From: Amycolatopsis vastitatis
GTDB lineage: Bacteria; Actinomycetota; Actinomycetes; Mycobacteriales; Pseudonocardiaceae
Direction of reading: 5' to 3'
Assembly: GCF_002234595.1 (NCBI RefSeq)
Contig: NZ_NMUL01000007.1
Coordinates: 496,001-560,000 of the forward strand
Length of the DNA stretch: 64,000 bases
Shown here: piece by piece, positions 40,401 through 48,802 of the stretch
How positions within the stretch are numbered: position 1 is the first letter of the stretch
How the letters are laid out: each line of letters starts with the position of its first letter
Notes under the pieces: generated by a model
What the model was told of the DNA's origin: nothing
Database searches by the model: none
What the model saw: only the letters and a program-made list of their open reading frames with translations
Translations under genes and position numbers: made by a program

Positions 40401-42111
40401 GCAGCGAGAACCCGGGCGAGCCGTCCGGCATCCGCGTGCTGATCAGCCCGATGGCCTTCAGCTCGACGAACCCGGCGAACTCCAGCTCGAGCGCGCCCGC
40501 GTACTCGCCGCGGTCCGGGTCGGCGTAGAGGAACCCGCCCCCGGCGACGAGACCCGCGTCCACCTCGAGGCCGATCCCGCTGGGCGGCTTGAACCCGCAG
40601 TCCAGCTGGGCCGGGCCGAGGTTGCCGCCACCGTCCGGAAAGGACAGATCGAGCAGGACGCCCATCCGGTCGATGCTCGCCTTGATCGGCCCGAGGCTCG
40701 CCGAGAAGCCCGCGGACACCTCCAGTGGCAGCTTCCCGTCCCGCACGCCGAGGGCGAGGTAGAGCTTCTTGATTTCCACCGGGCCGAGCTCGAGGTGCAC
40801 CGGGATCTCGAGCTCCAGCCCGCCGCTGCCGCCGAGCTGCAGCCCGGCGCCCGGCGAGAACGTCGCGGAGAGGTCGAACTTCGACTCGATCCGGGCGCCG
40901 CCGAGCACGGTGGTGAGGAACCCGTCGCCGCCCGAGGCGTCGATGACCAGGTGGCCGCCCTCCAGCGCCAGCCCGACCACCGGCTTCCCGTGCCGGATGC
41001 CCCCGCCCGCGGAGAGGGCCTTGACGTCGACGCGCAGGGCGTCGGCCACGTCGATCAGCACGAGCGGCTTGTCCGGCGGCGTCTCGTAGCGGAGCGCGAC
41101 GAAGACGTCGGCGTCGCCGGTGACCGGAGCGTCGTTCAGGCCGGCCCGGACGACGGCACCCTGGTCCGGGCGTACGACCAGGGCGACACCGCCGGCGAGG
41201 TCGGCCGAGGCCTCGATGGTGAGCGCGACGTGTTCGGCCAGCGGGAAACGCAGGTCGGCCGTCCCGTGGGCGTACGGCGAGAAGCCGAACCCGCCGTCGG
41301 CGCCGCCCGGCGCGGTCGGGTGCAGCCCGTAGAGGGAGATGCCGACGTCCAGCGCGTCGAGGCCGAGCCCCTTGACGAGGCTCACGAAGAGCTGGAACGA
41401 CGGGTCGGCGTGCTCGGGCAGCTTCGTGCCGCGGATCGTCTCCTCGGCCCGGGCGGGCAGCTGCCGCATCGCGGTGCCCACCCCGGCGAACTGCAGGATG
41501 CCGCCCACGTTGACGATCAGCGCGGTCGGGTCGAACTGCGGCGTGCCCCAGCCGTAGACCTCGCGGAACAGCCGGACCGGGTCGGTGAACAGGGTGCCGA
41601 GCCGGTCCCAGCGGACGATGTGCCGGACGTGCTCGCTCCGGTACACCGCGGGGTCGGCGTCGTGCGGCTCGCCGAGGAAGATCCCGCACAGGTGGCCGAC
41701 GGCGAACGCGGGGGGCGCGAAGTGCGCGACCGCCTGCATGACCACGAAGTCGAGCAGCCGCGGGAAGAACTCGTTGACGATGTTGGTCTTCGCCAGGTAG
41801 TCCGGGGTCGCGCTCAGGTTGGTCGCGACCCGTCGCAGCTGCGCCAGCGTGTCCGCCACACTCACCGTGAGGTCGGCGAAGGCGGCCGAAACCTGCACGT
41901 CGGTCCCGGACACCTTGATCGTCTGGAGCACCTGGAACTTGTCCCTCAGCGCCGACAGGTCGATCGCGGCGAGACCGATGTCGGAGACACCCGGCGGCAG
42001 CTCCCAGCCGAGCAGCGGCAGCAGGCGGCCAGGTCCGGCGGCCAGGTGGTCGTCGAGCAGGGCGAACGCGCGGGCGAGCTGCTCGACGGCCCGGTCAAGC
42101 GTCGAGGACAT
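37465..42111 (-). CDS. DUF6603-like giant protein fused to a C-terminal kelch propeller
   Basis: 1548 residues. Residues about 1-240 are helical (MSSTLDRAVEQLARAFALLD). From about 250 to 1000 the chain is a long run of amphipathic beta-strands separated by turns (for example GLDALDVGISLYGLHP, GIQLGYGFTLLAVGGLIGLN, GVSLKAFGVGLFGIDLQFRL), the look of DUF6603 proteins. Residues about 1185-1548 form a six- or seven-bladed kelch propeller with VLLAGG/VLVAGG strands. No signal peptide, so it is not an ordinary outer-membrane barrel. Presumably a structural or lipid-contacting scaffold; this is inference. Promoter-proximal second gene of the operon. Confidence 0.8.
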   Translation of the reverse strand: MSSTLDRAVEQLARAFALLDDHLAAGPGRLLPLLGWELPPGVSDIGLAAIDLSALRDKFQVLQTIKVSGTDVQVSAAFADLTVSVADTLAQLRRVATNLSATPDYLAKTNIVNEFFPRLLDFVVMQAVAHFAPPAFAVGHLCGIFLGEPHDADPAVYRSEHVRHIVRWDRLGTLFTDPVRLFREVYGWGTPQFDPTALIVNVGGILQFAGVGTAMRQLPARAEETIRGTKLPEHADPSFQLFVSLVKGLGLDALDVGISLYGLHPTAPGGADGGFGFSPYAHGTADLRFPLAEHVALTIEASADLAGGVALVVRPDQGAVVRAGLNDAPVTGDADVFVALRYETPPDKPLVLIDVADALRVDVKALSAGGGIRHGKPVVGLALEGGHLVIDASGGDGFLTTVLGGARIESKFDLSATFSPGAGLQLGGSGGLELEIPVHLELGPVEIKKLYLALGVRDGKLPLEVSAGFSASLGPIKASIDRMGVLLDLSFPDGGGNLGPAQLDCGFKPPSGIGLEVDAGLVAGGGFLYADPDRGEYAGALELEFAGFVELKAIGLISTRMPDGSPGFSLLIVITTEFGGGGIQLGYGFTLLAVGGLIGLNRGMNLQALVEGVRTGSIESVMFPQDVVANAPRILSDLRAFFPPEQGKFLIGPMAKIGWGTPTLVSVSLGVIIEIPPGNVAILGILKCVLPAEELPLLVLQVDFIGAFEPDKQRLWFFAQLFDSRILTMTIDGGMGLLVAWGDSPDLVLTVGGFHPSFTPPPLPFPVPDRLSVDIINQPGRLIRVSGYFAVTSNTVQFGAKAELRLGFSDFGVEGHLSFDALFRFSPFAFVIDISAGVSLKAFGVGLFGIDLQFRLEGPAPWRAHGRGSISLLFFEISADFDITWGEEHNTTLPPVAVLPLLANEIKKPEGWQTRLPAGGTQPLVTLRTLPENDQLVLHPLGTLFVRQRAIPLEVRLDRLGQQRPSDGTRFGVTPAPDSGLVQVSVTGESFAMAQFQDMDDAAKLSRPAYEKQDAGLELTAAKGTLASARAVRRSARYEQIVIDKKGRLAAGKTVARAAVAASTVPPRKKLVSVSPAVFGHLLKGSSTSRSPLSRQDADRRRPFPPEDAVRIDDQRWVVAHLRNNRQAFPPGGDISRTAADFRSHATASDALADWIRADASLAGQLHVIKQAEVTAALAVPGTWAATDNPVPAAASGAGPALLAGGRVLLAGGADGTGKAVAAAALFDPVTHTWSAAKPMTVARSRHTTTRLPDGRVLLTGGVGADGGVLASAEVYDPVAATWSTVDGVPSARAGHSATVLPTGQVLVAGGTSGIRSLSTVELFDPASGKWAEGKPMTDARAGHQAVAVTGGRVLVVGGLLATGDRDAALAYCELYEPDGTWTPVASLRTPRAGHQATLLAGGKQVLVTGGDPVPGPAGDLLDGGSLASAELFAWDDDPANGTWRPAGRMPGGRSRHGAALMRTGEVLVLGGTTGPAFAAGMRVALRYDPAAGTWTATGGAAEGRWDAAAVVLADGRVLTAGGLTGAGVSAPGPDAGVPTATAEIFTP

Positions 42112-42150
42112 GGGCCCGGCCCGGTCCGAAGCGGTGTTGCGCGGAAGCGG

Positions 42151-44244
42151 TCATATTCCACTCTCCTCGGGAACTTCGTCCACTTCGGGCGCCTTGTCGC
42201 GGAACAGCCCGGTCTTGAAGGAAAACCGGCGGGTTCCGCTGATCGGGTCGAACCCGAGGTCGTCGAACACCGTCTTGCCCAGCAGTTCGGCGAGGTGCTC
42301 GCGGGGTGAGTTCAGCGTCTCGTCGGCCGACGGCCAGGGCAGCACGCGGATGCGGACGGGGGTGCCCGGGTGCTCGCCGAGGGCCTTCAGCTTCTCGCCG
42401 GCGCGGGTGTGCCAGCGTTCGACCCAGCCGCCGTCGGGCGGGGTGTCCAGCAGCGGGTCCTGCGGGTTGGGCCTCCCGTCCGCGGTTTCCAGGCCCAGGT
42501 GCTCGGCCCACAGCCGGCGTCGCATGGCGTCGACGACCGGCGTCGCCGCCGCGCCTTCGATGCCGTTGAGGATGAGGAAGTTCGCCTCGCTGTTGCGCAC
42601 GTCGCCGAAGTGCAGGGCGTGCAGGAACTGGAAGTAGTCCAGCGACGCGCCGTCCAGGTTCGCCGAGCCCAGCGTCGCCCACTTGCCGTCGACGATGCCG
42701 ACCTTCGAGTGCAGGTAGTTCGGCACGACCCGGGCGCGGTGGTCGGCTGTCGCGGCCTCGTGCGTCCAGCGGGTGAACGCGCCGAAGCGGCGGCGCCGGG
42801 CCTCCGGCTGGCCGGCGTCGATCAAGCCCTGCCGGATGCGCGTGACCAGCTTCCGCTGCCACCGCGGGTAGCACGGGATGTCCGGGTCGATGTTGATCAT
42901 CAGGATGACGTTGAGCTTCGGCCGGGCCGGATCGACAAGTGCCTGCAGCAGCGCGTTGCCGATGGCGTCGTTGGTGAGGTACTGGTTTTCCAGGTAGATG
43001 TAGTCCTGGGCGTTCGCGATCGCCCGGAGGTAGGCCTCCAGCACGCCCTTCTCGCCGTCGGCGGGATCGGTGAACCGGCCGGAGCCGAGGGTCCGGACGA
43101 CCTGCAGCGAAGCGACGGCGTCAAGCCCGTCGAGGTCCGTCTGCGGCGGCGGGGGGCTGATTTCCCCGAGGTGGTCGGCCTCGTCGGTGACGGCGTTCCA
43201 GTGCAGCCGGTAGGTGTTGTGCAGGTCGAGCACCGCCGGGCCGTTCACCGCGAAACTCACGTCGTGGATCGGGACGTTGTCCTTGTTGCCGCGGCGCGGG
43301 TCGTCGACGGCGTGCTCGGCGTCCCCGTAGTACCCCTGGTCGAACGGCGAGGCGATGCTGACCGCCTTGAGCCCGTCGACGATCGCGAGTTTCGCGTGGG
43401 TGGGCCCGAAAACCGAGGTGGTCGCCCCCTCGATCTTCTTCTTGGGCAGGAGCGTGCCGTCGAAGTAGGTCCTGACTTCGTTGAGCGAGGTGCCCTTGCC
43501 GAGCGCCAGCGCCAGCCCGCCGATGAGGACGATGACCAGCCCGAGGCCGGGAATGACCAGGGAAGCGCCGACGAGGTGGCCGTCGAGCTGCGGGCGGTTG
43601 AGCAGCAGGCGCACGTCGACCGCCCGTGGCGCGTTGACGGCGTCCAGGAGCAGCCGTTCCGGACGGGCGTCCTGGGCCCGCACTCCGCGCGGCTGGGCGA
43701 CGGTCGGCGGCGGGTCGTCGAACTGCAGGACCATCTCCGGGTCCTCGAGCGCGGTGTCGGCGTGCAGCTCCGGCGGGATGTCGAACAGGAGCTGCATGAA
43801 CTCGATGGACTTCTCGGCCTCCCGGAAGACTTTCGCGACGCGTTGCCACGCCACGACGTTGTCGACCAGGACGCCGACGGCGTTCCCGTCCCGCACCGGC
43901 GGTTTCGGCTCGCCGGCCCCCAGGGTGACCAGCCAGCCGCTGTGGTCGCGCCGCCCGAGCGTGAACGTTTCGACGGCGAGCACGCCGGCGACGTCCAGCA
44001 CCTCTTTGCTCGCCAGCCGGCGGTGCACCTGATCGAGCACCCGGAAGCGGATCCGCCGCGGCCCGTACTCCTGCACCACGTCCGGATGGGAATCCGGATA
44101 GGTCAGGTCGAACGCCCCGGTTCCGTCGGTTTGCCCGTGCGCGAGGTCCTGGGAGAAAACCGAAGACGTGTCCTGCGCGACGACCGTCAGGCCCGCGACC
44201 CCACCCGTTTCGTCGACGACTTTCCCCGTGGCACGGCTGCTCAT
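42151..44244 (-). CDS. Phospholipase D-like protein with N-terminal beta-sandwich and internal hydrophobic segment
   Basis: 697 residues; the ATG at 44244 has GGGGAGGAA upstream. Residues 1-65 resemble a carboxypeptidase-regulatory/transthyretin-like domain (ATGKVVDETGGVAGLTVVAQ). Two HKD motifs follow: THAKLAIVDG near 281 and LHSKVGIVDG plus TLGSANLDG near 511. Together they would form a PLD active site acting on phosphodiesters through a phospho-histidine. Between the early part and the first HKD lies a strongly hydrophobic stretch (LVIPGLGLVIVLIGGLALAL, about 228-250) that could enter a membrane. First gene of the six-gene operon and its only recognisable enzyme. Confidence 0.88.
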   Translation of the reverse strand: MSSRATGKVVDETGGVAGLTVVAQDTSSVFSQDLAHGQTDGTGAFDLTYPDSHPDVVQEYGPRRIRFRVLDQVHRRLASKEVLDVAGVLAVETFTLGRRDHSGWLVTLGAGEPKPPVRDGNAVGVLVDNVVAWQRVAKVFREAEKSIEFMQLLFDIPPELHADTALEDPEMVLQFDDPPPTVAQPRGVRAQDARPERLLLDAVNAPRAVDVRLLLNRPQLDGHLVGASLVIPGLGLVIVLIGGLALALGKGTSLNEVRTYFDGTLLPKKKIEGATTSVFGPTHAKLAIVDGLKAVSIASPFDQGYYGDAEHAVDDPRRGNKDNVPIHDVSFAVNGPAVLDLHNTYRLHWNAVTDEADHLGEISPPPPQTDLDGLDAVASLQVVRTLGSGRFTDPADGEKGVLEAYLRAIANAQDYIYLENQYLTNDAIGNALLQALVDPARPKLNVILMINIDPDIPCYPRWQRKLVTRIRQGLIDAGQPEARRRRFGAFTRWTHEAATADHRARVVPNYLHSKVGIVDGKWATLGSANLDGASLDYFQFLHALHFGDVRNSEANFLILNGIEGAAATPVVDAMRRRLWAEHLGLETADGRPNPQDPLLDTPPDGGWVERWHTRAGEKLKALGEHPGTPVRIRVLPWPSADETLNSPREHLAELLGKTVFDDLGFDPISGTRRFSFKTGLFRDKAPEVDEVPEESGI

Positions 44245-44681
44245 CCGCCGTTCCTCCCCGCCCCATGGCATTCCTTGCGGTACGGCCGTGAAACGAACGC
44301 TTCGGCAATGAGAATTTCGACCCGGCCACGGAGGAATCGCCATACGAGCGCCGGGATTCAGCATGGGCGCCGGGTGGAACGCCGTCAATCGGCCGGGGTC
44401 AGGACTGCCCCAAAGGGCGCCCGGGCGGCCGCGCCGCGATCCGGCGACCGCGACCTCCCGTGGACGCGGTGGCGTGCGCTTGCCGTGGCGACCGCGTGCG
44501 GAAAGCACAGAGCCGGGCGAGACGGGGCCAATACGATCGCGCCGCCCGGTCGGTAACGACTCCGCACCGGTGAGCTGGTTCGCCCTCCTCCTTGTGTAAC
44601 AGCCGCTGCTCGCGGGGTGATCTAGGTGCGGACTGTTCCGGAAGAGCTCGGCGGGCGGCTGACCACCAGGGAGTGACAGGA
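44245..44681. other. Divergent intergenic region between the PLD operon and a membrane-protein gene
   Basis: 437 bases. Open frames here have no ribosome site or recognisable product. It must contain the promoter of the 18-kb operon (leftward) and that of the four-helix membrane protein (rightward). I see no strong palindrome. Confidence 0.5.
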
Positions 44682-45299
44682 TTGGGCGACGCAAACGACT
44701 TCGACAAGACGGAGTACGACAACCTGAGGACAGAACTGATCTTCCACCAGACGAACGCCAGCACCATCTTCGCCCTCAACATCGCCGGAATGGGCATCGG
44801 CGTCACGGCTTCGGCGAAGCTTGACGCCGCACTGCTGGTACTGGCCATCCTTTCTTGCGTACTATGGTTCCGCTACAGCGACCACGTCATCGCGCTCTTC
44901 CGCATCGCCGCGTACTTCGAACTCGAGTTGCGGCCCCGGGTCGTCGCGCGTCTCAAGGAACCGGTCTTGGGCTGGGAGGGCTACCTGCGAAAGAAGTTCA
45001 CTCCGCGGAAACACACGAAATCGTCGAGGTTCACCCTGGACTCGCGGATGGGCATCGTGGTCGCGTCGGGAGCTTTCCTCGCTCCACCACCGTTGTTGTG
45101 CGTAGCGTTTGTCCTGCGGCAATGGCCGGATACGGCTGGGTTCTCCCGGGTTCTCCTCGTCGTCGCCAGTGCGGTGACGGCGGTGGTCTGGTTATATTCG
45201 ACCTTGCGCGGCATATACACCGTTCGCGAGCTTCGACAGCTGGACAACGAGATCAGTTCAGCGGCGGAACTGTTGCCCGGCCAACGCACGGATGCCTGA
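44682..45299 (+). CDS. Four-transmembrane protein of unknown family (SLATT-like layout)
   Basis: 205 residues from a TTG at 44682, with AGGGAG about 8 bases upstream; an in-frame GTG at 44673 has poorer spacing. An N-terminal charged helix (DFDKTEYDNLRTELIFHQTN) leads into two membrane helices (about 27-68), a basic loop (YLRKKFTPRKHTKSSRF), two more helices (about 125-180) and an acidic cytoplasmic tail. This 2+2 layout resembles SLATT and related pore-forming effector families, but no diagnostic motif confirms it. Base composition is slightly less GC-rich than its neighbours. It lies between the giant-protein operon and the polyketide cluster. Confidence 0.6.
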   Translation: MGDANDFDKTEYDNLRTELIFHQTNASTIFALNIAGMGIGVTASAKLDAALLVLAILSCVLWFRYSDHVIALFRIAAYFELELRPRVVARLKEPVLGWEGYLRKKFTPRKHTKSSRFTLDSRMGIVVASGAFLAPPPLLCVAFVLRQWPDTAGFSRVLLVVASAVTAVVWLYSTLRGIYTVRELRQLDNEISSAAELLPGQRTDA

Positions 45300-45412
45300 T
45301 TCACGGGGGTGGTCGCGGCGCAGGATTTTCGGTGAACGAACCCGCTCCCCGTGTCGTCACCTCCGCCGACGAAGAGCGGCTCGTCGAGTTGCCCGGGTGC
45401 TCGTCCCCACCA

Positions 45413-46150
45413 TCACACGCCGCCGTCGACGTTGATCGTTTCGCCGGTGATGAAGCCCGCCAGGTCGCTGAGCAGGAACAGGGCCGTGTGGGCCACTTCC
45501 TCGGCGCTGCCGAGCCGCCGCAGTGCGGCCATCTGCTCGTAGCGGTGGCGCTTCTCCGCCGCCATGCCGGCCGTCGCCTCGGTTTCGATCACGCCGGGGG
45601 CCAGCACGTTGACCCGGATGCCCCGCGGGCCGAGCTCCTTGCACAGGCTGCGGGTCAGCCCGGCCAGCCCCGCCTTGGACGCGGTGTACGCCGTCGCCCC
45701 TGCCAGTCCCGCCTGCGCGACGCGCGAACCGACGAGCACGATCGATGCCCCGCGCTCCATCAGCCGCAGGGAATGCTGCACCAGCAGGAACGGACCCGTC
45801 AGGTTGGTCGCGATGACCTCCGACCACTGTTCGAACGACAGGTCCTCCACCGGGGTGTGCGTGATCTGCCCGGCGTTGCTCACGATGCCGTCCAGCCGGC
45901 CGAACCGCTCGGCCACGTCGTCGACGAGCCGGGCGATGTCGTCCGGCTGCCCGACGTCGGCCTGGGTCACGTGGTGCGTGCCACCGATCGCTTTCAGCTC
46001 GCGCGACAGCGTCGCAGCCGCCTCGGCGTCGCGCCGGTAGCAGGTCACCACCCGCGCCCCGGCCCTGGCGAGTTCCAGCACCATCGTCCGGCCGATGCCC
46101 CGCGTGCCGCCGGTCACCAGATACGTCTTGTCGTTGCCCGTGAGCTGCAT
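45413..46150 (-). CDS. SDR family ketoreductase of the polyketide cluster
   Basis: 245 residues. Rossmann motif TGGTRGIGRTM, NAG motif in GIVSNAGQI, catalytic Ser in VLVGSRVAQAG and Tyr/Lys in AYTASKAGL, ending with the FabG-like ETINVDGGV. It probably reduces a polyketide keto group with NADPH. It is the last gene of a long minus-strand run that includes cyclases and a methyltransferase. It resembles the second SDR at 60426-61142, so the cluster has a reductase pair. Confidence 0.87.
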   Translation of the reverse strand: MQLTGNDKTYLVTGGTRGIGRTMVLELARAGARVVTCYRRDAEAAATLSRELKAIGGTHHVTQADVGQPDDIARLVDDVAERFGRLDGIVSNAGQITHTPVEDLSFEQWSEVIATNLTGPFLLVQHSLRLMERGASIVLVGSRVAQAGLAGATAYTASKAGLAGLTRSLCKELGPRGIRVNVLAPGVIETEATAGMAAEKRHRYEQMAALRRLGSAEEVAHTALFLLSDLAGFITGETINVDGGV

Positions 46151-46167
46151 GCTGCCCGTCCTCGGAG

Positions 46168-47059
<892 letters not shown>

Positions 47060-47062
47060 TTT

Positions 47063-47380
47063 TCAGCCCTCCCAGGTGTAGAACGGGGTCGCGAGCGCGT
47101 CGGCCGGGCTCTTCCAGTTCGGCGCGTAGGGCCGGATGTACCCGCGGAGCCGCTTGTCGATGTCGGCGAACAACGGGTGCTCGCGCATCTCGTTGACGCC
47201 CTGGCCGATCTCGTGCTCGGCCTCGATCAGGTGCAGGTACAGGCCGTGGAAGCGGAACAACGTCCGCGACGACGCACCGAGCAGGTGGGGCAGCTCGGTG
47301 CGGTCCGACTCGGCGAAGATCTCGGCGACCGCTTCGGAGTCCCGCGGGTCGAAGCGCGCGACGATCAGGCTGCGGTGCAT
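47063..47380 (-). CDS. TcmI family type II polyketide cyclase
   Basis: 105 residues. Opens MHRSLIVARFDPRDSEAVAEIFAESD and contains SSRTLFRFHGLYLHLIE and GYIRPYAPNWKSP, the ferredoxin-like TcmI/WhiE-II cyclase signature. These enzymes close the later rings of tetracyclic and pentacyclic aromatic polyketides. A third cyclase next to the cupin and SRPBCC types argues for an angular multi-ring product. Confidence 0.92.
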   Translation of the reverse strand: MHRSLIVARFDPRDSEAVAEIFAESDRTELPHLLGASSRTLFRFHGLYLHLIEAEHEIGQGVNEMREHPLFADIDKRLRGYIRPYAPNWKSPADALATPFYTWEG

Positions 47381-47397
47381 TGGCGTTCCCCTCCCCT

Positions 47398-48423
47398 TCA
47401 GGCGCGCTCGGCGATCAGCACCCGCATCGGCGTCCCCGGCACGGTGTGGATCTCCGGCCTGGTGAAACCGCTCTGCGCGAACATCTCCCGGTAGACGCGC
47501 TCACTGTGCACCTCACCGGCGCGCGTCCAGGTCAGCATCAGCAGGGAGAACAGGTGCGGCGCGGGATCCCGGTCCGGTGACTGGTCGCCGACGGTGAACC
47601 CGACGACCACCACGCGGCCGTCCGGCTTCGTCGCCTCCCCGACCCGTTTGAGCAACGTGGTCGCGTCCTCCTGGGAGAAGTGGTGCAGGACGTTGGTGAT
47701 GAGCGCGACGTCGTAGGGGCCGCCCAGCTCGGTGGTGAACATGTCGCCGATCAGGAAGTCGACGCGCTCGCCCACCCCCATCTCCTCGGCGTTGCGCCTG
47801 GCGATGGGCACCACGTTGTCCCAGTCCAGCCCGTGGACCCTGGCGCGCGGCTCACGGCGGGCCAGGGTGAAGCCGTAGATCCCGTGCCCGCACGCCACGT
47901 CCAGTACGTCCACGGAGTCCCTTGTGGACAGCCACGGGGCGAGCCGGTCCGCGACCAGCTCGGCGGTGGGACCGGTCGCCAGTGTCGCGTGCTTCGCGAA
48001 GTCCTCCCAGTACCGGAAGTTCGGCGTTTCGGCGTGGGTGTCCACGACGGCACCCCCGTGGCGAACCGCCTCGTGCAGCAGCTTCAGCGCGTCCCACTCC
48101 CAGTCGCTGGCGAGGATCCGGGTCAGGTGCCCGACGTAGCCGGGGCGGTCGCTGACGAGGTACCGCGCGGCGGCCGGGGAGAGCCGGTACTCGCTGCTGT
48201 CGTGTTCCATCAGACCCGTCGCGACGAGCGCGTTGAGCAGGATCGTCAGCCCACGCGCGTCCACGTCCAGTCGCTTGGCGAGCACCTCCGGGTCCAGGCC
48301 CGCCTCCGCGAGCCCGTCGAACACCCCGAGCTCCACCCCGGCCCTGACCAGGCTGGTGTCCCGGTAGCCCTGCATCATGCCCAGGATCCGGGCCCGGCCG
48401 GCGTCCGGCTTGCTGTCGGTCAT
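47398..48423 (-). CDS. SAM-dependent O-methyltransferase
   Basis: 341 residues of the two-domain small-molecule O-methyltransferase type. An N-terminal winged-helix dimerisation domain (about 1-110) precedes a Rossmann SAM domain with VDVLDVACGHGIYGF and a catalytic-site VLHHFSQEDATTLL. Likely methylates a phenolic hydroxyl of the polyketide. Within the run of tailoring genes, 15-17 bases from both neighbours. Confidence 0.9.
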   Translation of the reverse strand: MTDSKPDAGRARILGMMQGYRDTSLVRAGVELGVFDGLAEAGLDPEVLAKRLDVDARGLTILLNALVATGLMEHDSSEYRLSPAAARYLVSDRPGYVGHLTRILASDWEWDALKLLHEAVRHGGAVVDTHAETPNFRYWEDFAKHATLATGPTAELVADRLAPWLSTRDSVDVLDVACGHGIYGFTLARREPRARVHGLDWDNVVPIARRNAEEMGVGERVDFLIGDMFTTELGGPYDVALITNVLHHFSQEDATTLLKRVGEATKPDGRVVVVGFTVGDQSPDRDPAPHLFSLLMLTWTRAGEVHSERVYREMFAQSGFTRPEIHTVPGTPMRVLIAERA

Positions 48424-48438
48424 CCCTGTCCTTCCTCC

Positions 48439-48735
48439 TCAGCCCACCAGGCCCGGCACGGCCCGCATCATGCGGATGGACCCGTGCGACCGGTAGGGGT
48501 GGAGCTTCTGCCGGTGTTCGACGTGCTCCCGGCTGTTCTCGAACTCCCGGAAGCCGGGCTCGTCGACCCAGTCACTGCCGATGTAGTAGGTGGACTCGCT
48601 GTCGGCGCTCCTCGCGAGGAACTGGCCGAGGTTCGCCGGGTGGTCGGCGACCGCCGCGGTGTTGGCGGCCCACACCCGCTCGAATTCCTGTTCCCGGCCC
48701 GCGTGGATCCGCAGGCAAAGCACAACGCGAAACAT
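48439..48735 (-). CDS. Antibiotic biosynthesis monooxygenase (ABM) domain protein
   Basis: 98 residues from the ATG at 48735 (MFRVVLCLRIHAG); in-frame GTGs at 48744 and 48756 are possible alternatives and none has a strong ribosome site. The dimeric alpha+beta barrel core FERVWAANTAAVADHPANLG and the STYYIGSDWVDEPGFREFE segment match ABM enzymes, which oxidise polycyclic aromatic intermediates to quinones without a cofactor. Similar to the first of the two ABM genes near 61 kb. Confidence 0.82.
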   Translation of the reverse strand: MFRVVLCLRIHAGREQEFERVWAANTAAVADHPANLGQFLARSADSESTYYIGSDWVDEPGFREFENSREHVEHRQKLHPYRSHGSIRMMRAVPGLVG

Positions 48736-48802
48736 GCTGTCCACACTGGAGGGCACCGCTGGAAGATGGCTGGAACCCCGGTGGGAGCGGAGGAAGGCCC
48801 GC

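Noticed and set aside
39295..42309. 1004-codon plus-strand frame opposite the DUF6603-like gene
   Set aside because: Antisense shadow; no ribosome site, and composition typical of GC-rich off-frames.
25921..44244. Reading the giant-protein operon as a contractile injection system or phage tail
   Set aside because: No sheath, tube, baseplate, LysM or AAA+ proteins are recognisable.
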